Positions 38,290 through 55,677 of a stretch of 64,000 nt of DNA are shown one piece after another (the first letter of the stretch is position 1; each line of letters begins with the position of its first letter). Made by a program: the position numbers and the translations under genes. The notes beneath the pieces are model-generated. The model did no database searches. It saw nothing but the letters and a program-made list of their open reading frames with translations, and had not been told where the DNA came from. This DNA comes from Pogonophryne albipinna. Its lineage: Eukaryota > Chordata > Actinopteri > Perciformes > Artedidraconidae. The DNA is taken from positions 10,577,712 to 10,641,711 of the forward strand of contig CM053246.1 in the NCBI GenBank assembly GCA_028583405.1. The letters run 5' to 3'.

Positions 38290-38650
38290 CTGCATTAATC
38301 AACACATCAAAGAAATAGACAACAAAGGCACTACCCTAGGGCATTTCACACATACCTATTATCTCACATCAAAGAATTAGACTACAAAGGCACTACCCTG
38401 CGGGCATTCCACACCTACCTATTATCTCACATCAAAGAATTAGACTACAAAGGCACTACCCTGGGGGCATTCCACACCTACCTATTATCTACATCAAAGA
38501 ATTAGACTACAAAGGCACTACCCTGGGGGGCATTCCACACCTACCTATCAGACAATATAACTTCAAAGAGACTACCTTAATCAACACATCAAAGAAATAG
38601 ACAACAAAAGCATTACCCTGAGGGGGATTCCACACATACCTTAATCAACA
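38290..38650. repeat. Subterminal direct repeats, right arm
   Basis: The inverse of the set at 25555-25950, with units containing TCACATCAAAGAATTAGAC and CAAAGGCACTACCCTG. Confidence 0.8.
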
Positions 38651-38770
38651 CATCAAAGGATCTCGAACAATGGGAGGCGGGACTTAGCTCATTTGCATAA
38701 TTGGGGGCGTGTCCACCTGTCACTTTTTTATGCATACTAATGAGACGAAAGGGGCATGTGTACTACTACT

Positions 38771-39033
38771 GACAGGTCCCCCCGTGTGGTTCTGGGATTT
38801 TTGCTCACCGTTCTTGTGATCATTTTGACCCCACAGGGTGAGATCTTGCGTGGAGCCCCAGATCGAGGGAGATTATCAGTGGTCTTGTATGTCTTCCAGT
38901 TTCTAATAATTGCTCCCACAGTTGATTTCTTCACACCAAGCTGCTTACCTATTGCAGATTCAGTCTTCCCAGCCTGGTGCAGGTCTACGATTTTGTTTCT
39001 GGTGTCCTTTGACAGCTCTTTGGTCTTGGCCAT
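38771..39033 (-). pseudogene. Tc1 transposase, N-terminal piece
   Basis: It starts [19 protein letters not shown] and carries the paired helix-turn-helix DNA-binding region ([17 protein letters not shown], then NPRTTRGDL). It ends at the Polinton target duplication. The frame is one base out of register with the middle piece at 25079-25442, so one base was lost near the junction; the Tc1 gene may have been dead, or was broken after insertion. Confidence 0.9.
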
Positions 39034-39724
39034 AGTGGAGTTTGGAGTGTGACTGTTTGAGGTTGTGGACAGGTGTCTTTTATACTGATAACGAGTTCAA
39101 ACAAGTGCCATTAATACAGTTAACGAGTGGAGGACAGAGGAGGCTCTTAAAGAAGAAGTTACAGGTCTGTGAGAGCCAGAAATCTTGTTTGTTCGTAGGT
39201 GACCAAATACTTATTTTACCGAGGAATTTACCAATTAATTCATAAAAAATCCTACAATGTGATTTCCTGGATTCTTTCCCCCCATTCTGTCTCTCATAGT
39301 TGAAGTGTACCTAGGATGAAAATTACAGGCCTCTCTCATCTTTTTAAGTGGGAGAACTTGCACAATTGGTGGCTGACTAAATACTTTTTTGCCCCACTGT
39401 ATGTAAAAAAACACTATAGGATAAAAAAAAACCTGGAATGAAAAACAAATTAAAAAACAATCAGTTACAAGTTCATCTTTTCATCACTGATGAAAGTTAA
39501 GAGGCTATATGATCAGTAAGACTCTACTTTAAAATGGTCAAACAAAAGTGGGAAAGCCTGACTCAGAGACATCAAAACACTAGGAAAAGTGCTTTATTTA
39601 CACTGTGCAACCATGATACATGTGGGAAAAAGACCAACTCACCTTGGCTGAATGAGGACAGCTACACGCACACACATTGTGTCCTCCTTAAATAAGTCCT
39701 AGAATTACAGTGCAGTTACGCTTC

Positions 39725-40857
39725 TTACACACCAAACTGACACCAAAGAACACATCCCGACGGAACGTCTCCTGCTTCTTGACCATGTTTCGCACTGGAA
39801 CACACCGCTAAGACTTCAGCCGACGGCCAAGTTGCACGTACGAACTGCGTGTGAGTGGCAATAACTCTCCTTACCAGCAGGCGGCGGTAGTGTGTATTCA
39901 TCATTCAAAAGAGGCAACAACCAGAAGACAGACTGCGTGATACACCGAGAGAAGAAGAAGAACAGACTGCGTGAAATAAACAAACAACAAATAGCGTGTG
40001 CGTTCCATTTTCACTCTACAGCGAGAAGCTCATGGGGCTTTCCCGAACCTGTGACGAGAGCTGGAGTTAAATGAAATCTCAGATTTGCCTTCTTAATAGT
40101 TTGTTTGGGTCCCTCACTTCCGTTTCGCTTCTCATGCACGGATTCGCTAAGCTGAACAGCCAATCAGTGATTTCGTTGGCCGACAGCCTCCCGATTCAAC
40201 ATGTCAAATCGGTGGCGGAAGGTGTCGGCACGGCCGAAAAGACATGACGTGCAGTACACACCGAGACACACCAATCTGAGTAGGGCGACACGACGCTCAT
40301 GGACGGCCAGACATTTATCGACGCCGAAAATCGGCTCGGTGTGACCTTTAAGGCCCGGACACACCAAGCCGATTTTGGCCGTCGATGGGCTGTCAGGCCG
40401 ACGATGAGCATCAACACGCCCTACTCAGATTGGTGTGTCCCGCACCGTAGTGTCTTTTCAGCCGTGCCGACGCCTTTTGGCCGAAAACCAGTCGGGCAGT
40501 CGGCCAAAGGCTGGCGGCAAAATAAATCACTCCGATTGGCTGTTCAGCTAGCGAATCAGTGCATGAGAAGCGAAACGGAAGTGAGGGACCCAAACAAACT
40601 ATTAAGAAGGCAAATCTGAGATTTCATTTAACTCCAGCTCTCGACACAGGTTCGGGAAAGCCCCATGAGCTTCTCGCTGTAGAGTGACAATGGAACGCAC
40701 AGAGTTATTGCCACTCACGCATGCGCAGTTCGTACGTGCTTCTTGGCCGTCGGCTGAAGTCTTTGCGGTGTGTTCCAGTGCGAAACATGAACAAGACGCA
40801 GGAGACGTGAGGCGACGTTCCGTCGGGACGTGTCTTTGGTGTCAGTTTGGTGTATAA
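39725..40857. mobile_element. Palindromic element (family F) with arms of about 550 bp
   Basis: It starts TTACACACCAAACTGACACC and ends with the inverse, GTGTCAGTTTGGTGTATAA. The left arm (for example CTCATGGGGCTTTCCCGAAC and GGTCCCTCACTTCCGTTTCG) reappears in inverse in the right arm. The axis is near 40340, where ATCGGCTCGGTGTGACC faces GGACACACCAAGCCGAT. No coding capacity was recognised. A single related copy is at 16904-17390. Confidence 0.7.
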
Positions 40858-41986
40858 GGACATTAGTCCCAGTTTTTGTTGTTTCATTTCACACTCCTGC
40901 TGTGCAAACCACAAACTATTATATGTAACACATGTCCCTGTGTTTAATTACATGATCAACCCAACAAAAAAAAACACACGCTGAATGTTATTACAACATT
41001 GGATAACTTTAATCCACAACGTCTGTCATATTAAAACACAAGTCTATTTTACACAGCTCAGTTAGCAGCTAAGAAAAAAAACAAAAACAGTGAATCGGAA
41101 TGGGAAGTGAGAATGTACAGAGCGGAGCCAAGTGAAGAGATAATGAGAATAAAAGATGGTTTAGTTGAGAGTAGAGTATTTAAGCACATAAAAGCCTCCT
41201 TTCACACGTGTCATCATAACAACAGTGTGCAGCTTCTCATCCCAACAATACAGGCAAAAAGAAGATTCCAGATAAAGCAGGAAGTAAAGAAGTGTGGTCC
41301 TCCATCACCACACTGATCTACTGGGGCTAATGGAGCAGGAGGCGGGACAACTGTGTCCCACTGCAGAGGATTGGACCACCATTAATGATGCATTAAGGGG
41401 TCATTGTCAGCGTTTACACTTAAGAAGCCCAAATATGTCTGTATAACTTGATCCATTTCTCTGAGAATAGATTTTCTGACTACAAGGAAACGTGAACTGA
41501 CTAGTGCAAAGGATCTTGGGATTTTGAGTCTGGGACTTGATGATGTATTCTGCCACAGGAAGTGTCCTCTGGAGTGAGACACAGCGAGAGGAAATGCTCA
41601 GGAGACACATGGAGAGCAGAGCAGAGTTTTTAACAGACAGGTCACACGTCTGATGTTCTGTTCCTGAGTTAATGCAACCTTAGAGTGAGGGTTGGGGGGG
41701 GGGGGGTGTTTTATCTCAGAGTGGCTCGCTGGCTTACTGGAGATAATGTATTTACAGTGTGGATCATGGAACAGAGGAAACGTCTCTCTCCTCCTCTCCC
41801 CTGTCCAAGGTCTTTTCAGGTGGACACAAAACAGAGAACAACCAAACACTTCACTGACTGTGGGAAAAGCGATGATCCCGAGTCAGCCGTGAGACGTTTA
41901 CTGCTCCGAATTGTAGCTAACCTTTGTAATTTAAAGACCTTGGCAGGACGTCAGCATTTTGGAAGGTAGAGTGAGGGGTTTGGAGG
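40858..41986 (-). other. pde6d 3' untranslated region and flank
   Basis: This lies directly downstream of the pde6d stop codon (41987-41989, read on the minus strand). No canonical AATAAA was found on the minus strand; an ATTAAA variant reads from 41008-41013 and would give a 3' untranslated region near 1 kb. A G-run at 41693-41706 is the only simple repeat. The short stretch 39402-39724 shows nothing recognisable. Confidence 0.4.
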
Positions 41987-47577
<5,591 letters not shown>

Positions 47578-48117
47578 TTAAGGGCCACCAACAGAACCAG
47601 AACAGACAGAATAACTGAAATACACAAGGAATATTTGAACGGAAAAAACCTTTACCAGTTAATATTAATATCAGCTAGATGGTTTAAGTTAGTGGAGTTA
47701 ACATTAAAAGGATTTCACCAAACTTTCTGATAAAAGGGTCTCATAAAAATGCAAGCGATCCATTCCATGACATTTCAAGCTGAAAGACAGTACTATAGCA
47801 TCTCACTCCCTCTGCTCTCAAAGTGGGATGAATGCTGTTGAAACTAAGGGCTGAGGGGAGGGGAATAAGTGGAAGAAAAAATAAAATGCTGACATAGTAA
47901 AAGTTGATGTTTCATTTTTAATGTTAAGATGTTATGTGACCAGTGAATTCATCAAGCTGTCGTTTACGTTCCTCCTGAAGAAAAACTCTAAATGACCCTA
48001 ACCCTGACCCTTTTAGTCACATTAACCTTAAGGAAATGTAAAGACTGCTTTAGGAAGTCCCCTCCTATTCCTCAACACCAGAGGTCTTTCCTGGACCTGG
48101 AAGCATTTGGGGCTTAG

Positions 48118-48978
48118 CCCACAGTGGCGGCACCAGAGATTTTCTTTTGGGGGTGCTGTGGGGTAGCTTAACGTTTCATAGAGGGTGCTCAAACATGTAG
48201 GGTTTCCCATTATGGTACCGGCGCTACAGTGAAATGTTCTACTGCAACACTCCCCACACGCAGTGCACCCGCGACTGTTACAATGAAGGCTCGATAATCA
48301 GCTCACAGCATATAGGTGTAAGCAGAGGTAAAGTGGGGGGTCCTCACCTCCTCTAGGGGGGTCGGGGGGCATGCTCCCCCGGGAATCTTTTTTGTTTAAA
48401 TATTAAAGTTAAAAGCATCAATCTGGTGCACTTTGAGTGCAAAATGAAAAGATCTATGGATACATCTCTCAACACCCATATGAAACAGAACTGTACACAG
48501 ATTTACTTTTTCTTTATGGATATTTTACAAATCACTCCCCTTTTAAACTGTATTCTTGTTTTACTGTCATATAGTATTTCATACCTGTTTTTCATTTATT
48601 CTCATATTTTTTTTATAACTATAATGATCATATGGAGGTGTGCCTCGGAAATAATCTTATACATAATTCGTGACCAAACCGTTTGAGAGATAACTTAGAC
48701 TAAAGTGAACTAGTATATAAACACTCAGAGAGTCCTTTAGCTCACCTGAGTCTCTCAGTCTGTCAGGAGAGGACTCTCCTCCAGCTTGTTGTGGAACAAA
48801 CAGCTCCTAATGTCCGTTAGTGCAGCTAGCTAACCAGATGCTAACAACACGGTCCCTGCCCCATGGACCCTGCTGGCACCGGTTTGTATGTTTGTTATGT
48901 AATGTATTATATTATTGAGGGAGAATTGTCCGGGGCTACAGAAAAAACATTCGGGGCTTTAGGCCAGGTGACGCCACT
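48118..48978. mobile_element. Probable hAT-like remnant upstream of pde6d exon 2
   Basis: The ACAGTGGCGGCACCAGAGAT end and the inverse end GCCAGGTGACGCCACTG could be the termini of one element. No target duplication was found, so the pairing is tentative. Confidence 0.4.
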
Positions 48979-49226
48979 GCTCAACACCCTACATGATGAG
49001 TTGTCAGCCTTTAGAAACATCTGTATACTGCAAACAGTTGTAGTGGAGACTGAAGCTCCACATTGCATTCAATCCAACAAACAACACAGAGCTAACGTTA
49101 GCTTTAGCCAGCTACCATAATACTAATATATCAGATCAATATAGGTGTGTAGTAGTTATCTGTACCATTAACACTGCAAGCCAACGCTGGGACTCATGTC
49201 TTTGCCAAAGTTAACAAGTTAGCTAA

Positions 49227-50226
49227 NNNNNNNNNNNNNNNNNNNNNNNNNNNNNNNNNNNNNNNNNNNNNNNNNNNNNNNNNNNNNNNNNNNNNNNNNN
49301 NNNNNNNNNNNNNNNNNNNNNNNNNNNNNNNNNNNNNNNNNNNNNNNNNNNNNNNNNNNNNNNNNNNNNNNNNNNNNNNNNNNNNNNNNNNNNNNNNNNN
49401 NNNNNNNNNNNNNNNNNNNNNNNNNNNNNNNNNNNNNNNNNNNNNNNNNNNNNNNNNNNNNNNNNNNNNNNNNNNNNNNNNNNNNNNNNNNNNNNNNNNN
49501 NNNNNNNNNNNNNNNNNNNNNNNNNNNNNNNNNNNNNNNNNNNNNNNNNNNNNNNNNNNNNNNNNNNNNNNNNNNNNNNNNNNNNNNNNNNNNNNNNNNN
49601 NNNNNNNNNNNNNNNNNNNNNNNNNNNNNNNNNNNNNNNNNNNNNNNNNNNNNNNNNNNNNNNNNNNNNNNNNNNNNNNNNNNNNNNNNNNNNNNNNNNN
49701 NNNNNNNNNNNNNNNNNNNNNNNNNNNNNNNNNNNNNNNNNNNNNNNNNNNNNNNNNNNNNNNNNNNNNNNNNNNNNNNNNNNNNNNNNNNNNNNNNNNN
49801 NNNNNNNNNNNNNNNNNNNNNNNNNNNNNNNNNNNNNNNNNNNNNNNNNNNNNNNNNNNNNNNNNNNNNNNNNNNNNNNNNNNNNNNNNNNNNNNNNNNN
49901 NNNNNNNNNNNNNNNNNNNNNNNNNNNNNNNNNNNNNNNNNNNNNNNNNNNNNNNNNNNNNNNNNNNNNNNNNNNNNNNNNNNNNNNNNNNNNNNNNNNN
50001 NNNNNNNNNNNNNNNNNNNNNNNNNNNNNNNNNNNNNNNNNNNNNNNNNNNNNNNNNNNNNNNNNNNNNNNNNNNNNNNNNNNNNNNNNNNNNNNNNNNN
50101 NNNNNNNNNNNNNNNNNNNNNNNNNNNNNNNNNNNNNNNNNNNNNNNNNNNNNNNNNNNNNNNNNNNNNNNNNNNNNNNNNNNNNNNNNNNNNNNNNNNN
50201 NNNNNNNNNNNNNNNNNNNNNNNNNN
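49227..50226. other. Assembly gap of exactly 1000 N
   Basis: A run of 1000 N, a round number typical of a placeholder rather than a measured length. It lies in the region where pde6d exon 1 and its promoter are expected. Confidence 0.99.
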
Positions 50227-51440
50227 TTTTTTCTCTTTTTTTTCTCTCTGAAAGCTATACTTGTATATGTTTAAACGTCATCGTCTCATGACATTCTTAG
50301 GATTAGTTAACTAACAAAGGTTAACTGTTCTCATACCCTAAGGCCTTCTCTGAACTTCCTCCCACCTCGAAGTCAGCTCACTCAAAATGAATACATCTAT
50401 TGATAATTCAGAACGACCATTGTCCATCTAACTGTGTGACTCAATCGTCTCATGGCCTCTCTAGGAGTCTTGCAGGATATGAATTATCCAATTAACTAAG
50501 GTCTGCACATGAACGCACATACATTTCTTTCCTTAACTAACACACCAACATCCTTATCGTTTCTTAGCTAATGCATGCTGGATATGAACCACTAACTAAC
50601 AAGACCTTAACTGTATTATATCTGAGGAAGCCCTCTCTTGGAGTTCCTCTGACCTCTACCAATTCACTTAACATGGGTACATCTGCTGTTAATTGCAAAG
50701 ACCATTGATAATTAGCAAAGAGACTCATGGGCCTCTTCTAATGACTTTCTGAAAAAAACTTATCAACGGGTAATCATTTTACTCAAGGCAGAAATCACAG
50801 GTTGTACTGTACCTTACCTACTCACAAATAGCCAAAAAAACACCTTTTGATTATAACACAAAAGTGGAAGAAAAGACCATTTGTGCTATTCTACTTCTAC
50901 TTAAAATGGGACATCATTATATGAATAATTAATATAAAAAACCTCTCTATATTTAAGAGGAAAAAATGGACTCGTCCATTCAAGTTTAACACACATCCTA
51001 TATATCAGGTGACATTAAAATGAATATACCAGAAATACGCTGTATTAAACTTTCTGCTATAACACATTACTTTAATTTCCTCCCGTTCGTTTTTTTTGAC
51101 TAAACAACATTATTTTGTTAAATAACAACATGGTGATGTTTTGTAAATGATTACGTGTCTCTTATTTAGCACAGAGTATGATATCCGTGACATATGGATC
51201 TTAACAAAGTTCCGCTGTACATCCAGCGTACTGTATCTGACTTTATTTCACATGAGCTCCAGTGTGGAACCCCACTGCACCCCCTGGTGGATCAATGATC
51301 CATTGCAGCTGGCTTAATTATAATTACATTTATTTATCACGGGGGCGGTCTCAAGTCAAGCTGGAGGTTTTCCCTTGAGCGAGGGCAGATCACATACCAA
51401 TCACGGCCCTCACGTTTCAAACTGTCCGAAATGTGGTGCT
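50227..51440. other. Stretch without recognised features
   Basis: AT-rich intergenic or pde6d upstream DNA. No exon, RNA gene or transposon end was identified. Confidence 0.4.
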
Positions 51441-51449
51441 ACATCTGTA

Positions 51450-52139
51450 TCATGCTATTTTAAGCCATATATTATGGGTCTCAGATATATACAAATATAT
51501 AAAAAACATGTCTATGATGTGTTTTGCTCAAAATACATACAGCTCATGCATTTTAGACATCCCTCATATCCCTCTATTTCAGCCCTGTTAGAGAAACGCA
51601 GATTTTGGGTCCTTAGCTTTACAAAAAAAAAAAAAGAGGAGGCGGAGCTAATGCCTGATCAGAATTCTACCGGAGATAAAGTTACATTTTGCTGTGATAA
51701 AACTTCATCCTGTTCTATACCACATCAAGGATTATTTCTGAAACAGTATGGAGCTCAAATGCTTTTTCTTTGGCAGGTTTATCACAAGGTGAGTTCCTTT
51801 TTTAATTTCCTGCTATTTAAACACAAGTGCTCTCCAGTACAAGTTAGCTCTGCATGTTAGCAAGGCTTGCTAATGTAAACAAAGACGAGATTACATCCAA
51901 AACATGTCAGGCGTTGTTTCTGATAGCAACTTTCTGTGTGTCCAACTTCCAAAATTACGTAATATCGACAGCAAATCTGTATCCGCTCGTTGTACCCCCG
52001 TTTTTAAAAGATTTGGGTACGGAGGAAAAGAGAAAGGGTTTTATTTTCTGACGCTGCGTGAGTTCCCAAACACACCGGGTGCACCAATTTATGTATAAAA
52101 GACATCAAAAAGTACATTTTGCATGATAGGTCACCTTTA
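51450..52139. mobile_element. MITE related to 45283-45755
   Basis: It shares GGGTCTCAGATATATACAAA and CCCTGTTAGAGAAACG-type text with the intronic copies and ends TGCATGATAGGTCACCTTTAA. The left terminus is eroded. Confidence 0.55.
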
Positions 52140-52570
52140 AGACATTTTGATTCCAATTGATGGCTTTTTTCAGCTAAGACTGTTTTTTAAAGATACGCGG
52201 GAACTTGAAATCTTAAAAGGCTAAGCTAGTTATTCCATTAAAGACACATCCCCACGTCATTTCTGATTTTTAATAAGAGAGGAATTGGTGAAATTGGAGT
52301 GTTAGAAAAATATACATATATAAAAATCCCATGTCTTAGCTTTTTTAAGACTTTCGAAAAATGGACTTAAGACATTTTGATACCAATTGATGGCTTTTTT
52401 CAGCTAAGACCTTCTTTTAAGGTACACAGGAACATACATGTTAAAGGGCTAAGCTACTGACTCCGTGAGAGACACATCCCCAGGTCATTTCCGATCTTTA
52501 ATGAGACAGGAAATGGTCGAATTGGAGAGTTAGAATAAAATATATAGGTAAAAGCCCATTAAAAATGTAC
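52139..52570. repeat. Tandem duplication of about 233 bp
   Basis: Two copies start at about 52139 and 52371 with AGACATTTTGATTCCAATTG or its near match, and each includes AAGACACATCCCCA or a close variant. A third, partial copy is at 54611-54715 (AAAGACATTTGAATACCAAT), on the other side of the element at 52577-54609. Confidence 0.75.
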
Positions 52571-52576
52571 TTTTAA

Positions 52577-54609
52577 CCTCTTAAGCCCTGAGCCTGTTTT
52601 TCAGGTTTCAGGCTCGAAAATGCCACTAACACAACAAAGACTATATCTTCACTTCTAAAAGGGGTAAATTAATCATCTTTTCTCTCAAAGCAAGGTTACA
52701 TCTGTGAGTTGGATGTAGAAGTGTCAGAATCAATATAGATGTTTTTATTTTAAAGTAAATTCAGATGGAACATAGTAAAAACATGTAAATTCTAATGTCC
52801 GCCTACAAAAAAAACATTACTTATAGTAAAAACCACCCTTGAATGATGGGTTAGTAGACTAAAAGCTTTAGGAATCCAAACTATAACATATAATAAGTAC
52901 CCTGTATCAAGATTGATGCAAAACAAGTTAAATCTGACCTTTTTAGAGAGGTTTAGAAAAATAAAGTCCAGGCGGACTCACCTCTGGGTAATTTGGGAAC
53001 CATCAGTTCCATTTGAACTTTTTCACTGTAAAAATCATTTTATTACTTTGAATTTTCACTATAGGTATTCATTCCATCCAAATACAACTGTTGTGAAAAA
53101 AAAAAAAAAAAAATATAAGAACATACTCTGTTATCCTCTTAGGCAAGGCAAGTTTATTTATATAGCACTTATAGGCCCCACGGACCGAAATCGCGTCATT
53201 TGCAGGAAACAACGTCTAAGGAACCTTACTATTTAATAAACTATGAATATTTTATATCCATATAACGGGAAAAAACTAATTTAACTGATCTTTTTCATTT
53301 ATTTTTTCAAAAAAACCACAATGCTAACAGTGAGCATCTGAATTAGCCCCGAGCGAAAAATGCTAACCTATTACTGCACCGAAAATAACTCCTAGCTCCC
53401 TTATTACTTATCCTAGCTCCCTTATTACTTATCCTAGCTGCACATCCAACACATCGTTTTTGATCGTAAAGACACAGAATCTAACGGTGCCCACCTCAAC
53501 ACTGAAAGATACAAACTTGCGACGTTATCAACAAAAACGTACATCAAAACAAGTGGCGCTAGGTACTAGCATGCGCTAGGCTAATGGCTTACCTTCCTCT
53601 TTGCCTGGTCTAAACTGGTCTTCAATGGCATTAAAACAATAAAAACGATGATGTAGTTAATCCATAGGTTAATATCCAATGTGGCTGTGTCCCCTTTGAA
53701 ATGTTCTGATAATCTATAAGCAATAAAACTGCAATTCCGTTATCTGCTGTCCGCTCTGTGCTCCGTGTGCTCTGGGTTCTGCTGTAATGCCTGCTGTTAC
53801 GTAGTAAACAATAAATGAAGCCGCCTGCGTAAAGTACTTAAACTGGCTGGCATTCTTTATACTTTACGCAGGACCATATCTCTAGAACCCATTGGTCGAT
53901 TCGTGTGATTTACACCTTTTTCTTAACCATCAGAACCAATAGAATCGATGGGCAGTTCCCAAATCAACGTAAACATTACCATAGCGGACGTAATAGAGAA
54001 GCGAACAAAGCATATCTGAAAGTGCAAGCCTGGACGGCAAAATGTTATACCCAGTATATTGCCATAAATATGATGAAGGATTATCAGTCAAAATGTCTAC
54101 GTGACACAAAGACATTGGATTAACCTTGAGCGGCGTTTTTATTCCGGTGAACACAACTTTTGATCACAAATCAAAAAAGGTAAGACGAAATTATTGTAAT
54201 ATTTTTTAAACCGGATGTTGTTTACTTTCTCTTTTCTGGCTGATAGCTCCGCAATTCGGGGTCCTACAGTGATGATATTATATGTCTGGAATCTGTGGAG
54301 TCTCAGCTTTAAATCGTATATCTTGTTTGTGCAGTTACGATAAGTAATAAGGGCATTTCTACCATGAGTGCTGTGCAAAATCCGTTAGCATTGGTTAGCA
54401 TTTTTTCGCTCCATGCTAATTCAAAGGCTTGGTATTACTCTTGTGTTTCTTTTAGCTAAACATGGTTCACATTGTCAGTTAGCGGAGTTTCTTAGCTTTA
54501 AAAGGGTATGGAACATTAATAGTTTCATAAATGTTAAGAAGCCCTGAGACATAGTCTCGTAAAAAACTGTGGGGGGGGTCCACTGGGGGGACCCTCGGGC
54601 TTAAGAGGT
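52577..54609. mobile_element. 2-kb element with inverted ends, unclassified
   Basis: The left end ACCTCTTAAGCCCTGAGCC and the right end ACCCTCGGGCTTAAGAGGT are inverted repeats. It separates the second and third copies of the 233-bp repeat, so it inserted in that array. A short piece at 53141-53172 (GGCAAGGCAAGTTTATTTAT) is a common fish repeat motif. The frames inside (for example 53905-54123) are not recognised. Confidence 0.6.
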
Positions 54610-54738
54610 AAAGACATTTGAATACCAATTGAGGGCGTTTTTATCAAATAAGATCTTATTTTAAGGTACGCAGGAACATAACATCTTAAACGGCTAAGCT
54701 ACAGACGAGCTGTCTGATTACACAAAGTAGTAGCGCTG

Positions 54739-55587
54739 CTACTGGCGGCGTTTTCCCTCCCTGTGGAGGAACAGCAGCGGTAAAACCGTGGAGCTGGGCA
54801 GCCCAAACCAGAGAGCGACGCTGAGCACAACACACTGATCTCCACCTGTCTTCTCCAAAGATTTTAACATACATATGCAAACTATCATCCCAGATAACCC
54901 GAACACCAGGACTACAAATATGGCCGTGATGGTGTGAAACGCCCTCCTCTTTGACATGTTGACGCCGGGTCTTTCTCCCGGAGACGCACAACGGAGGACA
55001 CGAAGAATGGAGACGCTGGAGAAAGAACTGACGAATAAAGAGAGGACCATACAGAGCAAAGACGGGAAGACGGCCATATTTGGTAAATGCACGTATGTTA
55101 CGCTCATCCACCCGAAAGACAGCATCCAAGCACACCCGATGCAGATGTTTCTGATCCGAACCCCACTTGTTGTCCTCAATCGAAGGTAGGTGATTGGATG
55201 GACTACAGCCAAGTAGCGTTCCATACAGGTGAGACAGTGAAAAAGTGATCGTCCAGGTATGACAATCGAGCTACAAAACATCCCACAAGCAATTAGCCAC
55301 CAATTATTCAAATTGAATCCCATGCAGTACAGAACTAATCCCACCAGCACGAACATCTCCATGGCCATCATGTTGAAGGTGAAGCAGTCGGCGTGATTCG
55401 AAAGAGTGGATTTCTGCCGCCTCCATCTTTGAAATCCCAGGCAGAAAATGAGGGTGCAGAGAGGAAGGTGGATGAAGACGTTGGTGACGGAGAAAGCTGT
55501 GAGGACGAAGAGACCGGTGGTGGAGTTTAAGCAAACGTGGCTACTGAACAGGACCTGAAATTGATAGGAACCATTGTTGATGGACAT
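54739..55587 (-). CDS. Rhodopsin-like GPCR, single coding exon, fish-type orphan
   Basis: A 282-residue uninterrupted frame starting MSINNGSYQF, with N-glycosylation sites at N5 and N21. Hydrophobic segments are at about 25-50, 70-91, 100-128, 146-166, 172-197, 216-241 and 251-274. The end of helix 3 reads CMERYLAVVHP, a variant of the DRY motif in class A receptors, and helix 4 has an expected tryptophan (CAWML). Helix 7 lacks NPxxY (LPSSTVLPLLF), and the short second extracellular loop shows no cysteine to pair with helix 3. The C-terminal tail is very short (HREGKRRQ). A 3' splice site (TTTTTCCCTCTAG) lies just upstream of the start on the minus strand, so a 5' non-coding exon is likely. 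It resembles small teleost orphan receptor families; ligand unknown. Confidence 0.8.
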   Translation of the reverse strand: MSINNGSYQFQVLFSSHVCLNSTTGLFVLTAFSVTNVFIHLPLCTLIFCLGFQRWRRQKSTLSNHADCFTFNMMAMEMFVLVGLVLYCMGFNLNNWWLIACGMFCSSIVIPGRSLFHCLTCMERYLAVVHPITYLRLRTTSGVRIRNICIGCAWMLSFGWMSVTYVHLPNMAVFPSLLCMVLSLFVSSFSSVSILRVLRCASPGERPGVNMSKRRAFHTITAIFVVLVFGLSGMIVCICMLKSLEKTGGDQCVVLSVALWFGLPSSTVLPLLFLHREGKRRQ

Positions 55588-55677
55588 CGTAGATCAATGG
55601 AGGCGTCTAGAGGGAAAAACAAGTGACATGAGGAACAATTAGCAGAGAGGAGGATCTAAAAGTCTTTATATCAGACT

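Noticed and set aside
53905..54123. 72-codon frame in the unclassified element
   Set aside because: No recognisable motif and no supporting frame on either side; kept only as part of the element.
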